A DNA stretch of 54,316 nucleotides, from positions 1 through 54,316 of the forward strand of contig OMVL01000010.1 of assembly GCA_900314485.1 (NCBI GenBank). Reading direction: 5' to 3'. Below the pieces are notes generated by a model. That model worked only from the letters and a program-made list of their open reading frames with translations, did no database searches and was not told the DNA's origin. This DNA comes from an uncultured Eubacteriales bacterium. Its GTDB lineage: Bacteria; Bacillota; Clostridia; Oscillospirales; Oscillospiraceae. The position numbers were made by a program, and so were the translations under genes. Positions 8,105 to 15,804 of this stretch are shown here, one piece after another. Numbering within the stretch: the stretch's first letter is position 1; each line of letters starts with the position of its first letter.

Positions 8105-8198
8105 ACTCAGCCGCCGAAGACAGCCAGCAGGAAACCGGCGGCCACAGCAGAGCCGATGACGCCGGCCACGTTGGGGCCCATGGCGTGCATCAGCAGGA
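8105..8198 (-). pseudogene. Detached duplicate of the oadB 3' end
   Basis: These 94 bases match 8294-8387, the last codons of the intact oadB gene, at 92 of 94 positions. Both differences are synonymous (CTG/CTA and GCC/GCT), and the copy still encodes the same C-terminal helix ...NVAGVIGSAVAAGFLL... and a TGA stop. It has no start codon in frame with the rest of the gene and sits 95 bases beyond the real stop, so it is a gene remnant. Synonymous-only divergence suggests it once ended a functional gene, or that the two copies exchange sequence. Confidence 0.85.
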
Positions 8199-8211
8199 TG
8201 AGGCCGTCTGG

Positions 8212-8234
8212 GAAATGTGCCGGTGGCACATTTC
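8212..8234. repeat. Palindromic element between the two oadB ends
   Basis: GAAATGTGCC and GGCACATTTC form a perfect 10-bp palindrome around GGT. It is followed by further GC-rich dyads (GGCGCCGCAGGCGC near 8251). The sequence between the duplicated oadB ends has no coding sense and resembles a REP or MITE-like repeat, so an inserted element is the simplest reading. Whether it recurs elsewhere in the genome cannot be seen here. Confidence 0.55.
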
Positions 8235-8295
8235 AGGCCGAGTGGAATCAGGCGCCGCAGGCGCAACCGCTCCTGCGGTCAGGTCAGCAACAGAC

Positions 8296-9498
8296 TCAGC
8301 CGCCGAAGACAGCTAGCAGGAAACCAGCGGCCACAGCAGAGCCGATGACGCCGGCCACGTTGGGGCCCATGGCGTGCATCAGCAGGAAATTGGAGGGATT
8401 CCACTTCTGGCCCTCTACCTGAGACACACGGGCGGCCATGGGGACGGCGGAGACGCCGGCAGAGCCGATGAGGGGGTTGATCTTGCCTCTGGTGATGACA
8501 TACATCAGGTCGCCGATGAGCAGACCGCCGGCAGTGGCAAAGATAAAGGCGGTCAGACCCATAAGGATGATCTTGAGGGTCTCGGCGCTCAGGAACTGAT
8601 CCGCAGTGGCAGTAGCGCCCACGGAGATGCCCAGGAAGATGGTGACGATGTTCATCAGGGCGTTCTGAGCGGTGTCGGACAGACGGTCGGTGACGCCGCA
8701 CTCCTTAAACAGGTTGCCCAGCATCAGGCAGCCCAGCAGGGAGGCCACGGAGGGCAGCACCAGACAGGTGATGATGGTGACCACAATGGGGAAGAGAATC
8801 TTCTCTGTCTGGGAGACGGGGCGAAGCTGCTCCATCTTGACCTTGCGCATCTTCTCGGTGGTCAACAGACGCATAACAGGAGGCTGAATCAGGGGAATCA
8901 GCGCCATGTAGGAGTAGGCCGCAATGGCAATGGCGCCCAGCAGGTGGGGAGCCAGCGTTTTGGTCAGCCAAATTGCGGTGGGGCCGTCGGCACCGCCGAT
9001 GATAGCGATGGAGGCGGCCTCAGGGCCCTTGAAGCCCAAGGCAATGGCACCGATCAAGGCGACGTAGACACCAAACTGAGCGGCAGCGCCCAGAAGCATG
9101 CTCTTGGGGTTTGCCATCATGGGGCCAAAGTCGGTCATGGCGCCCACGCCCATAAAGATCAGGGAGGGGTAGATGCCAAGTTTGACGCCCAGATAAAGGA
9201 TGTCAAGGAATCCTCCGTCGTGCAGCACGGCGGAAAAATCCACACTGGCGCTGCCGGAGGCGTACCACAGCTCAGGGTGGTAGATGCCGGCGCCGGGCAG
9301 GTTGGTCAGCAGCATGCCGAAGGCAATACCCACCAGCAGAAGGGGCTCGAACTTTTTGACAATGCCTAAGTACAGCAGCACACAGGCAACAACGATCATG
9401 ATGATTTGCTTGACTGCGTCAAAGCCGCCCAGATTGGCCAGGGTGGCAAAGCCGGTCTGCTCAGCGAGGTTAGTAAAGATGGTTCCGATAAATTCCAT
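8296..9498 (-). CDS. oadB: Na+-translocating decarboxylase beta subunit (OadB/GcdB family)
   Basis: A 400-residue polytopic membrane subunit that decarboxylates carboxybiotin and exports Na+. Seen: many hydrophobic segments, the GGADGPTAIWLT signature containing the essential Asp of the family, and the C-terminal MGPNVAGVIGSAVAAG helix carrying Asn and Ser equivalent to Na+-pathway residues known in Klebsiella OadB. AGGAGG lies 8 bases before the ATG. It is the last gene of oadA-oadG-biotin carrier-oadB. The final 94 bases are duplicated downstream (8105-8198). The acid decarboxylated depends on the alpha subunit, here an oxaloacetate/pyruvate-type carboxyltransferase. Confidence 0.94.
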   Translation of the reverse strand: MEFIGTIFTNLAEQTGFATLANLGGFDAVKQIIMIVVACVLLYLGIVKKFEPLLLVGIAFGMLLTNLPGAGIYHPELWYASGSASVDFSAVLHDGGFLDILYLGVKLGIYPSLIFMGVGAMTDFGPMMANPKSMLLGAAAQFGVYVALIGAIALGFKGPEAASIAIIGGADGPTAIWLTKTLAPHLLGAIAIAAYSYMALIPLIQPPVMRLLTTEKMRKVKMEQLRPVSQTEKILFPIVVTIITCLVLPSVASLLGCLMLGNLFKECGVTDRLSDTAQNALMNIVTIFLGISVGATATADQFLSAETLKIILMGLTAFIFATAGGLLIGDLMYVITRGKINPLIGSAGVSAVPMAARVSQVEGQKWNPSNFLLMHAMGPNVAGVIGSAVAAGFLLAVFGG

Positions 9499-9511
9499 AT
9501 GCGAAACCTCC

Positions 9512-9913
9512 TCAGCTCAGAATGACCAGCGGATCACCCGTCTTGACGGCAGAGCCCTGAGCGGCGACCACCTGAGCCACAGTGCCGTCCTTGGGAGCCA
9601 GCACTTCGTTCTCCATCTTCATGGCCTCAATGACGGCCACGATGTCGCCGCTCTTGACAGCCTGACCGGCGGAAACCTTGACGGCGACCACGGTGCCGGG
9701 GAGAGGAGCGGTGACGGGATCGCCGGCAGCCACGGGGCCGGCAGCGGGAGCGGGGGCAGCGGCGGGTGCGGGAGCTGCGGCAGCCACAGGAGCGGCAACG
9801 GCGGCAGGCGCCGGAGCGGGAGCCAGAGCCTCGTACTCGTCAGCGAGAATGGCCTGACCCTTTTCCACAATGACTTCGTAGACCTTGCCATTGAGTGTAA
9901 CTTTATACTTCAT
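9512..9913 (-). CDS. Biotin carboxyl carrier protein of the Na+ decarboxylase
   Basis: A 133-residue protein with a short N-terminal region (1-30), a flexible linker of about 40 residues rich in Ala and Pro, and a C-terminal biotinyl domain. The acceptor Lys is residue 99 in EAMKMENE, 34 residues from the C terminus as in other biotin domains. It carries carboxybiotin from the carboxyltransferase to the membrane subunit. In Klebsiella this domain is fused to OadA; here it is a separate gene, as in methylmalonyl-CoA and glutaconyl-CoA decarboxylases. It could therefore also serve the acyl-CoA carboxyltransferase at 41285-42802. Confidence 0.95.
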   Translation of the reverse strand: MKYKVTLNGKVYEVIVEKGQAILADEYEALAPAPAPAAVAAPVAAAAPAPAAAPAPAAGPVAAGDPVTAPLPGTVVAVKVSAGQAVKSGDIVAVIEAMKMENEVLAPKDGTVAQVVAAQGSAVKTGDPLVILS

Positions 9914-9914
9914 C

Positions 9915-10274
9915 TTACTTTACCTCCTGGATGGAAATGAAACGCAGCTCGTTGAGAGGCGTATTCAGCTCATCTGCCACAATAGCCATGACCATGGCGG
10001 CAGTGGCGTCGGGGACATCGTGCAGCATGACGCCGCCGCAGGAGCCCTTTGCCAGCTTGGCGGGGGTGGCGGCCAGCGGGGGAGCGGCGGGAGCAGCGTT
10101 GTCAGGCTTGGTGACGCCGGCGTCCTTCTTGCCCCGGTTTTCCAGGGCCTCTACGGCGATGCTCTGCAGCTTGATGATGCCCATCAGGACAATCAGCACC
10201 ACAAAAACCACAGCAATACCCAGCGCAGCCACCAGCAGACCCTGACCCAAAGAAATATTTACGGGATCGAACAT
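9915..10274 (-). CDS. oadG: Decarboxylase gamma/delta subunit (OadG family)
   Basis: A 119-residue single-span membrane protein. The transmembrane segment is at about 11-36 (QGLLVAALGIAVVFVVLIVL), followed by a Pro/Ala-rich cytoplasmic stretch and a C-terminal domain ending in ELRFISIQEVK. OadG proteins hold the soluble carboxyltransferase to the membrane pump. AGGAGG lies 9 bases before the start. It lies between oadA and the biotin carrier gene. Confidence 0.88.
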   Translation of the reverse strand: MFDPVNISLGQGLLVAALGIAVVFVVLIVLMGIIKLQSIAVEALENRGKKDAGVTKPDNAAPAAPPLAATPAKLAKGSCGGVMLHDVPDATAAMVMAIVADELNTPLNELRFISIQEVK

Positions 10275-10294
10275 AGTTTAGGTCCTCCTTCCGG

Positions 10295-11695
10295 TCAGTC
10301 AATGGCCTCCATAGTGTACTTGCAGACACGCTCCTCGTCGGCCTTGCGCTTTTCCAGGAAGTCCTTGGCCTGCTTGGGGAAGCAGATATAGCTCATGACG
10401 TCCTCTTCGCTCCCCGCCAGATCGCCCAGAGCGGCCTTGGCGGCGGCAAAGTCCTCGCCGGTGCGCTTGGCGTCCTCGACACGGCAGTCGATGGGCTTGC
10501 CGCCCTTGCCCAGGATCTTCTCTTCCAGCTCCTTGTTCACGGGAGCAGGGGCAATGCCGTACTCGCCCTTGAAGTAGTTCTTCACCTCGTTGGAGATGTT
10601 CTTGTAGCGCTCGCCGACCAGCACGTTGGTGACCGCCTGGTTGCCAACCATCTGGCTCAGGGGAGTGACCAGGGGAGGATAGCCCATGTCGGCACGGACG
10701 GCGGGGATCTCAGCCAGAGCCTCGTCGAACTTATCCATGGCGTCCATGTCGGTCAGGTTTGCGATCATGTTCGACAGCATGCCGCCGGGCACCTTGTAGA
10801 CCAGAGCCTGAGCGTCGGTGGCCATGCTCTTGGGGTTGATCAGGCCGCTGTCGATGTACTTCTGCTTGACGGGCTTGAAGAAATCGTTGACCTCGTTAAT
10901 GACCTTCTCGTCCAGACCGGTCTCAATGCCGTACTGACCCAGAGCATAGAACATGGTCTCGGTAGCGGGCTGAGAGGTGCCGTTGGAGAAGCAGGAGGTA
11001 GCGGTGTCGATGACGTCGATGCCGCTCTCGATGGCCTTGGTCAGGGTCTGATAGGCCATGCCGGTGGTGCAGTGGGTGTGGAGAATCAGGGGAATGTCGC
11101 CCACGGCGTCCTTAATGCCCTTGATGAGGTTTTCGGCCTCGTAGGGGCTCATGGTGCCGGCCATATCCTTCAGGCAGATGGTGTCAAAGCCCATGCTCTG
11201 CAGCTCCTTGCACATCTCCACATACTTGGAAACGGTGTGGACGGGAGACTGGGTATAGGAAATGCAGCCGGAGGCAACGGTGTTGGCCGTTGCGTACTTC
11301 TTGGTGGCCTCCAGAGCGGTCTTGATGTTGCGGAAGTCATTCAGTGCGTCAAAGATGCGCAGAATGTCAATGCCGTTTTTGATGGACAGCTCGACGAACT
11401 TTTCCACCACGTCGTCATGGTAGTGCTTATAGCCCAGCAGGTTCTGACCGCGCAGCAGCATCTGCAGCTTGGTGTTGGGCATATTCTTGCGAATGTTGCG
11501 CAGACGCTCCCAGGGATCCTCGTTCAGATACCGCAGGCAGGAGTCAAAGGTGGCTCCGCCCCAGCACTCCACCGAATAGTAGCCCGCCTTGTCCATGGTG
11601 GGCAAAATGGCTTCATAATCGGAATAGGGCAGACGGGTGGCCATCAGGGATTGGTTTGCATCACGTAATACGGTCTCAGTAAATTGAACGCGCAT
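10295..11695 (-). CDS. oadA: Oxaloacetate decarboxylase alpha chain, carboxyltransferase only
   Basis: A 466-residue carboxyltransferase of the OadA/pyruvate carboxylase/transcarboxylase 5S group. It moves the carboxyl group of oxaloacetate (or a related 2-oxo acid) to biotin. Seen: FTETVLRDANQSLMATR with the metal-binding Asp, CLKDMAG with the Lys that is carbamylated in this family, LHTHCTTGMA with two metal-binding His, and the conserved carboxylase domain (about 300-420). The C-terminal biotin domain of Klebsiella OadA is absent and is supplied by the separate carrier gene. GGAGG lies 7 bases before the ATG. First gene of the operon. Confidence 0.93.
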   Translation of the reverse strand: MRVQFTETVLRDANQSLMATRLPYSDYEAILPTMDKAGYYSVECWGGATFDSCLRYLNEDPWERLRNIRKNMPNTKLQMLLRGQNLLGYKHYHDDVVEKFVELSIKNGIDILRIFDALNDFRNIKTALEATKKYATANTVASGCISYTQSPVHTVSKYVEMCKELQSMGFDTICLKDMAGTMSPYEAENLIKGIKDAVGDIPLILHTHCTTGMAYQTLTKAIESGIDVIDTATSCFSNGTSQPATETMFYALGQYGIETGLDEKVINEVNDFFKPVKQKYIDSGLINPKSMATDAQALVYKVPGGMLSNMIANLTDMDAMDKFDEALAEIPAVRADMGYPPLVTPLSQMVGNQAVTNVLVGERYKNISNEVKNYFKGEYGIAPAPVNKELEEKILGKGGKPIDCRVEDAKRTGEDFAAAKAALGDLAGSEEDVMSYICFPKQAKDFLEKRKADEERVCKYTMEAID

Positions 11696-11752
11696 ACATA
11701 CACCTCCGTTTGGGTTTCGCTTGGCGTCAAAGCCAAAATTTAGACATCTATA

Positions 11753-11780
11753 ATTATACGCAAACGAAGGAAAATGTAAA
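11753..11780 (-). promoter_or_regulatory. Promoter of the oad operon
   Basis: On the minus strand TTTACA, a 16-base spacer and a perfect TATAAT. Transcription would begin about 50 bases before oadA. Confidence 0.75.
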
Positions 11781-11855
11781 TAAAAAATCGGGTCAAATCA
11801 AAATTTTTTCTGAAATTCGTCAGCGGATCTCCGAAACAGACAGACTGCCCGGATG

Positions 11856-11880
11856 AAAAAATCCCCTGCCGAAGCAGGGG
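11856..11880 (-). terminator. Intrinsic terminator of the upstream membrane protein gene
   Basis: On the minus strand CCCCTGC-TTCG-GCAGGGG is followed by ATTTTTT. It isolates the membrane protein gene at 11908-12465 from the oad promoter. Confidence 0.93.
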
Positions 11881-11907
11881 AGAGATAGGGATTTTGTCAG
11901 CGTTTCC

Positions 11908-12465
11908 TCAATTCTTGACAATGACTTTTATGGGGCTGTGATCCTCCAGGCATTTGGAGATATTTACATCCTGGGCGCCCAGAGCGGAGAAGGAAACAGC
12001 TCCGCCCTTTTTCCGGGGAGCGGCCTCCCCCACGGTGCGCTCATAGTCCTTTGCCACAATGGTCACCCGGCAGCGGCGGACATTCAAAACGCAGCGCTGG
12101 ATGCGGTCATAGCGGATCACCGTCTCTTCCGCAGGCGTCCCCTCCCGCCAGAGGGAGGGCTTGCCCTCGTAGGAGAGGACCAGCCGGTCCTTGTAGAACC
12201 GGAGCGTCAGCCGGACCTGCTCCTCCCGGATACTCCGATAGACGCCGAAAGCGCATAGCCCCACCACGGCGGCCAGACCAATGCGAGGCAGCCAGGGGAG
12301 AGAGTTGAGGTTGAAGGATGTGACCTCCGCCCAGATAAGTACGCCCACGGCGGGGATGCCGATGAGGAGAACCAGGGCAAAGCAGAGCCGGAACAGCAGC
12401 GTCCGCCCGGGCTTGATGCAGGCGACGGGCTCGGAGATGGTGAGGGTATAGTCAGGCAGCTTCAT
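11908..12465 (-). CDS. Membrane protein with two TM segments, function unknown
   Basis: A 185-residue protein with two hydrophobic segments (about 24-46 and 60-80) and a C-terminal half predicted as beta-rich (LTLRFYKDRLVLSYEG ... RIQRCVLNVRRCRVTIVAKD). The layout, two TM helices then a strand-rich domain, resembles small bacterial PH-like or YcxB-like membrane proteins, but I see no diagnostic motif. AAAGGAT precedes the start. It is a single-gene unit with its own promoter and terminator, divergent from the M23 peptidase gene. Confidence 0.7.
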   Translation of the reverse strand: MKLPDYTLTISEPVACIKPGRTLLFRLCFALVLLIGIPAVGVLIWAEVTSFNLNSLPWLPRIGLAAVVGLCAFGVYRSIREEQVRLTLRFYKDRLVLSYEGKPSLWREGTPAEETVIRYDRIQRCVLNVRRCRVTIVAKDYERTVGEAAPRKKGGAVSFSALGAQDVNISKCLEDHSPIKVIVKN

Positions 12466-12502
12466 GGATACCCATCCTTTCAGAGGAAGAGAATGATCAT
12501 AT

Positions 12503-12531
12503 ATTATAATGAAACCGGAAGGAAATGTAAA
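12503..12531 (-). promoter_or_regulatory. Promoter of the two-TM membrane protein gene
   Basis: On the minus strand TTTACA, a 17-base spacer and TATAAT, ending about 38 bases before the start codon. Confidence 0.78.
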
Positions 12532-12619
12532 GGCGGCAGGACAGGAAGAGATAAGAGACCATCATTTGAGAAAAATGTGGGGGAATGGTAGAAAAAGCTG
12601 GCATCGTCAAAAATAAAGA

Positions 12620-12648
12620 TTGACAGGCAAAACAAAAAATGGTATTTT
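12620..12648 (+). promoter_or_regulatory. Promoter of the M23 peptidase gene
   Basis: A perfect TTGACA (12620-12625), a 17-base spacer and TATTTT (12643-12648). Transcription would start near 12655, about 40 bases before the GTG start. Confidence 0.75.
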
Positions 12649-12693
12649 AATTGTAACGTGCTGTAATTCTTTGTAATCACTGGGGGGTTCAAT

Positions 12694-13743
12694 GTGGAGA
12701 AACATTCCGTCTGCCGTGTCGGCGCTGCCGAGCTGCGCTGCCTGCTTGTGGCGCTGGCCATGGTTCTGCTGACCGGTTTTATCCTGCTGAGCCCCGCTGC
12801 TGCTGCGGACTGCGACTACCAGATCGACCTTGAGGTGGTGGAGCAGGCCCAGCCTAATTTGAGCGACCAGCTTTTCGGCGGTCTGCCGGAGGAGCGGTAT
12901 TTCCTCATGCTGGGGGACAAGCTTCTGGTGACCGCAGAGGACGATGAGACGCTGACCCAGCTGGTCATTGACGTGGCCGGTCGGTATGTCAATGACAGCA
13001 CCATCTCCTGCCACCTGGCAGAGGAGGAGCAGCTTCGGCTGTGCTACGGTCCCGTGTCCATCTGGGCATCCACGGATGTGGAAGCGGCGGCCGAGACCCT
13101 GCTGAATACCCTGACCTTTGTCACTGTGGAAGAGACGGTTGCCAACGAGACCGTCCCCTACCGGCAGGTAACGGTTCAGGATCCGGAGCGCTATGTAGAC
13201 GAAGAACCTGTCGTCTCCCGCGGCGTCAACGGCCTGAGGGAGGTCACCACCCATATGATTTGCGAAAACGGCCTTGTGAAAGAGCGGGAAGAGGTATCCT
13301 CCCGGATTCTGGTCATTCCGGTGGCCGAAGTGACCACCGTGGGCATCAAGGAGCATCCCCTTTACATCTGGCCTGTCGAGGGCAGGGTCTCCTCTCACTT
13401 TGGACCCAGAAATATCTCAGGCGGCTCTAAAAATCACAAGGGCGTGGATATTGCCTGCCCCACGGGCAGCGAGATCGTGGCGGCCAGAGCCGGCACTGTC
13501 ATTTGGTCGGGCTGGAACGGCGGCTATGGCTATCTGATCAAGATCGAACACGAGGACGGGAGCGTGACCTATTACGGACACAACTCCCAACTGATCGCCC
13601 AGGAGGGCGACTGGGTGGAGCAGGGTGATTTGATCGCCCTGTCCGGCTCCACCGGGCAGTCCACCGGTCCCCATTGCCACTTTGAGATCCGTATCGACGG
13701 CACCGCCGTGGACCCGGAGGATTACCTGGAGGCCAACGAATAA
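12694..13743 (+). CDS. Membrane-anchored G5 domain/M23 family metallopeptidase
   Basis: A 349-residue exported protein. An N-terminal hydrophobic segment (about 16-38) is a signal or anchor; a G5-type domain lies near 130-215 (FVTVEETVANETVPY); the C-terminal M23 domain (about 225-345) has Zn ligands His248 and Asp252 in NHKGVD and the HCHFE motif at 327-331 (His327 and His329). M23 enzymes cut peptidoglycan cross-bridges or peptides. All catalytic residues are present, so it is probably active rather than an EnvC-like scaffold. The start is GTG with GGGGGG upstream. G5 domains bind cell-wall polymers, consistent with an envelope role. Confidence 0.9.
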   Translation: MEKHSVCRVGAAELRCLLVALAMVLLTGFILLSPAAAADCDYQIDLEVVEQAQPNLSDQLFGGLPEERYFLMLGDKLLVTAEDDETLTQLVIDVAGRYVNDSTISCHLAEEEQLRLCYGPVSIWASTDVEAAAETLLNTLTFVTVEETVANETVPYRQVTVQDPERYVDEEPVVSRGVNGLREVTTHMICENGLVKEREEVSSRILVIPVAEVTTVGIKEHPLYIWPVEGRVSSHFGPRNISGGSKNHKGVDIACPTGSEIVAARAGTVIWSGWNGGYGYLIKIEHEDGSVTYYGHNSQLIAQEGDWVEQGDLIALSGSTGQSTGPHCHFEIRIDGTAVDPEDYLEANE

Positions 13744-13756
13744 TTTCGCAAATAGC

Positions 13757-13795
13757 AACTGCTGCGATGAGTTCTCTCACCGCAGCAGTTTTTTC
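13757..13795. terminator. Terminator between the M23 peptidase and ttcA-like genes
   Basis: Arms AACTGCTGCG and CGCAGCAGTT (10 bp, perfect) flank a 14-base loop and are followed by TTTTTTC on the plus strand. The converging thiolation operon stops at 13795, so the hairpin likely ends both. Confidence 0.88.
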
Positions 13796-14661
13796 TATTC
13801 CTCCGGGACAATCGGACGTGGCTCGTCATACCCCTCCAAAAAGGAGTGCTCCTGCCCTTTCGTCTTGAAGCCCACCATGGTGTCCAGAGAGACGGCGTGG
13901 ATGGAGTTGAAGATGCTCTTTTCAATGTTGGGGTTATCCCGTTTCAGCCGGCGGAGCAGGAGCTTGATCTCCTGCCGCTTGGAGCCGCCGCCCCCGTTGT
14001 CGCACATGGTGCAGTTTTCCGTAAAGCGGCAGGCGCATTGGATGAACTCCAGGTCGTTGTACCGCTTCCAGGCCAGAATGTCCTCCTCATGGACGCAGTA
14101 CAGGGGACGGATCAGCTCCATGCCCGCAAAGTTTTTGCTGTGCAGCTTGGGGGGCATGGCCTGGAGCTGGGACCCGTAGAACATGCCCATGACGGTGGTC
14201 TCGATGACGTCATTGAAGTGGTGTCCCAGCGCAATCTTGTTGCAGCCCAGCTCCTGCGCCTTGCTGTACAGGTGACCTCTCCGCATCCGGGCGCAGAGGT
14301 AGCAGGGGGACTGCTCGGTGCTGTTGGCGATGGCAAAGATGTCCGTCTCAAAGACGGTGATGGGAATGCGGAGCAATTGGGCATTGGACTCAATTTTCCG
14401 CCGGTTGATCTCGTTATAGCCGGGATCCATCACCAGATAGACCACCTCAAAGGGGACGTCGCTGTGGCGGTGCAGCTCCTGCATGAGCTTTGCCATGAGC
14501 ATGGAGTCCTTGCCGCCGGAGATGCAGACGGCGATCTTGTCTCCCGGCTGAATCAGCTCGTACCGCTTGACGGCGTAGATGAAGGGCTTCCACAGCTCCT
14601 TACGGAATTTTTTGTTGATGCTTCGCTCTACCAGCTGATAGGGGGCGAGTTCACGGGGCAT
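13795..14661 (-). CDS. TtcA-like tRNA 2-thiocytidine synthetase (PP-loop ATPase)
   Basis: A 288-residue PP-loop protein with SGGKDS at 48-53 and the Cys pair PCYLC at 120-123 that marks TtcA, which adds sulfur to C32 of certain tRNAs and uses an Fe-S cluster. A second Cys group lies near 209-220 (CACRFTENCTMC); E. coli TtcA has its third cluster Cys at a similar place, so the cluster ligands may differ. The GHHFNDVIET segment fits the family. It is the third gene of mnmA-cysteine desulfurase-ttcA. AAGGAG precedes the ATG. TilS is less likely because of the Cys pair. Confidence 0.85.
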   Translation of the reverse strand: MPRELAPYQLVERSINKKFRKELWKPFIYAVKRYELIQPGDKIAVCISGGKDSMLMAKLMQELHRHSDVPFEVVYLVMDPGYNEINRRKIESNAQLLRIPITVFETDIFAIANSTEQSPCYLCARMRRGHLYSKAQELGCNKIALGHHFNDVIETTVMGMFYGSQLQAMPPKLHSKNFAGMELIRPLYCVHEEDILAWKRYNDLEFIQCACRFTENCTMCDNGGGGSKRQEIKLLLRRLKRDNPNIEKSIFNSIHAVSLDTMVGFKTKGQEHSFLEGYDEPRPIVPEE

Positions 14662-14673
14662 GGCGATGACTCC

Positions 14674-15804
14674 TTACTTTGCAAGTGCCTGATAGCACCG
14701 GCGGAAGATTTCCAAAAAGCGCTCCAGTTCCTCCTCAGTGGTGAGGTGGCTGAGACTGATCCGCCACGAATGAATGGCGTTTTTCCGATCCCGGCTGACG
14801 GCAAAGACGGCCCGGGAGGGCTGTCCCTCCACGGAGCAGGCGGACTTAACGGAGACGCAGACGCCTTCTTCGTCCAGTGAGCGCTGAAAGGCGGTGCCCT
14901 TCACACCCTGCACGCTGAGATTCAGAATATGGGGGACGGCGCTTTCCGGGCTGTTGATGCGCACCTTGGGATAGGCGGAGAGGGCGTCCCGCAGCTTTTG
15001 GTTGAGACTTCTGACCCGGCTAGTCCGCTCCTCCTGACGTTCGACAGCCAGCCAAAGCGCCGCCTCTAACCCGCCGTCCAGAGCCAGCGTGGGGGTACCG
15101 CTGCGGTAGAGGGTGGTGCTGGCGCCGCCGTGGATGAGGGGTTCCAGTACCAGATTCTGCCGTTTCAGCAGAAGTCCCACGCCGTTGGGGCCATAAAACT
15201 TGTGGGCGGTAAGGCTGACGGTGTCCGCACCGGCAAAATCGAGGGGAATTTTCCCCACCGCCTGGGTGGCATCCACATGAAGACGGCAGTTGGGGTAGTG
15301 TTTCAGCAGTTCGGAAATCTCCGAGACGGGCTGAACGGCGCCCAGCTCACTGTCCACGGCGGAGACGGTGACCAGAACGGTGTCCCGCCGCAGCAGCTCT
15401 GCCAAATGCCCCACATCAATGATGCCCTCCCGGGTGATGTCCACCAGGTCGATCTCATATCCCTGCTCCTGCAGGGCGGTGAGGCAGCCGCTGACCGAGG
15501 GGTGCTCCAGGGGGGAGGAGATGATGTGCTTGCCGTAGTGCCGCATGGCCCGGACGGTGCCCTTGATGGCGGTGTTGTTGCTCTCGCTGGCTCCGGAGGT
15601 ATAGATGATCTCCTCCGGTCGAACCTGCAAAAGAGCGGCGATGGAGCCGGTAATGGACTTCAGCTCCTCTGCCGCTGCCCGGCCCAGAGCGTGATGGGCG
15701 TTGGGATTGCCGGGAAAGGACTGCTCCAACTGGCAGTAACGGGCCAAAACCGACGGGTCAACAGGGGTATTGGCGGAATAATCCAGATAGATGGGCTTTG
15801 TCAT
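14674..15804 (-). CDS. Cysteine desulfurase (NifS/IscS family), probably dedicated to tRNA thiolation
   Basis: A 376-residue PLP enzyme that takes sulfur from cysteine as a persulfide. Seen: His101 in SPLEHPSV, the PLP Lys202 in LTAHKFYGP, and the catalytic Cys323 in VKSACSVEG on the mobile loop. Its ATG overlaps the mnmA stop (ATGA), so the two are translationally coupled. In Bacillus subtilis the desulfurase YrvO lies beside mnmA and feeds it directly; this gene pair is the same arrangement, and the ttcA-like gene behind it is a second plausible sulfur acceptor. No iscU/sufU scaffold is adjacent, which supports tRNA rather than Fe-S supply. Confidence 0.93.
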   Translation of the reverse strand: MTKPIYLDYSANTPVDPSVLARYCQLEQSFPGNPNAHHALGRAAAEELKSITGSIAALLQVRPEEIIYTSGASESNNTAIKGTVRAMRHYGKHIISSPLEHPSVSGCLTALQEQGYEIDLVDITREGIIDVGHLAELLRRDTVLVTVSAVDSELGAVQPVSEISELLKHYPNCRLHVDATQAVGKIPLDFAGADTVSLTAHKFYGPNGVGLLLKRQNLVLEPLIHGGASTTLYRSGTPTLALDGGLEAALWLAVERQEERTSRVRSLNQKLRDALSAYPKVRINSPESAVPHILNLSVQGVKGTAFQRSLDEEGVCVSVKSACSVEGQPSRAVFAVSRDRKNAIHSWRISLSHLTTEEELERFLEIFRRCYQALAK

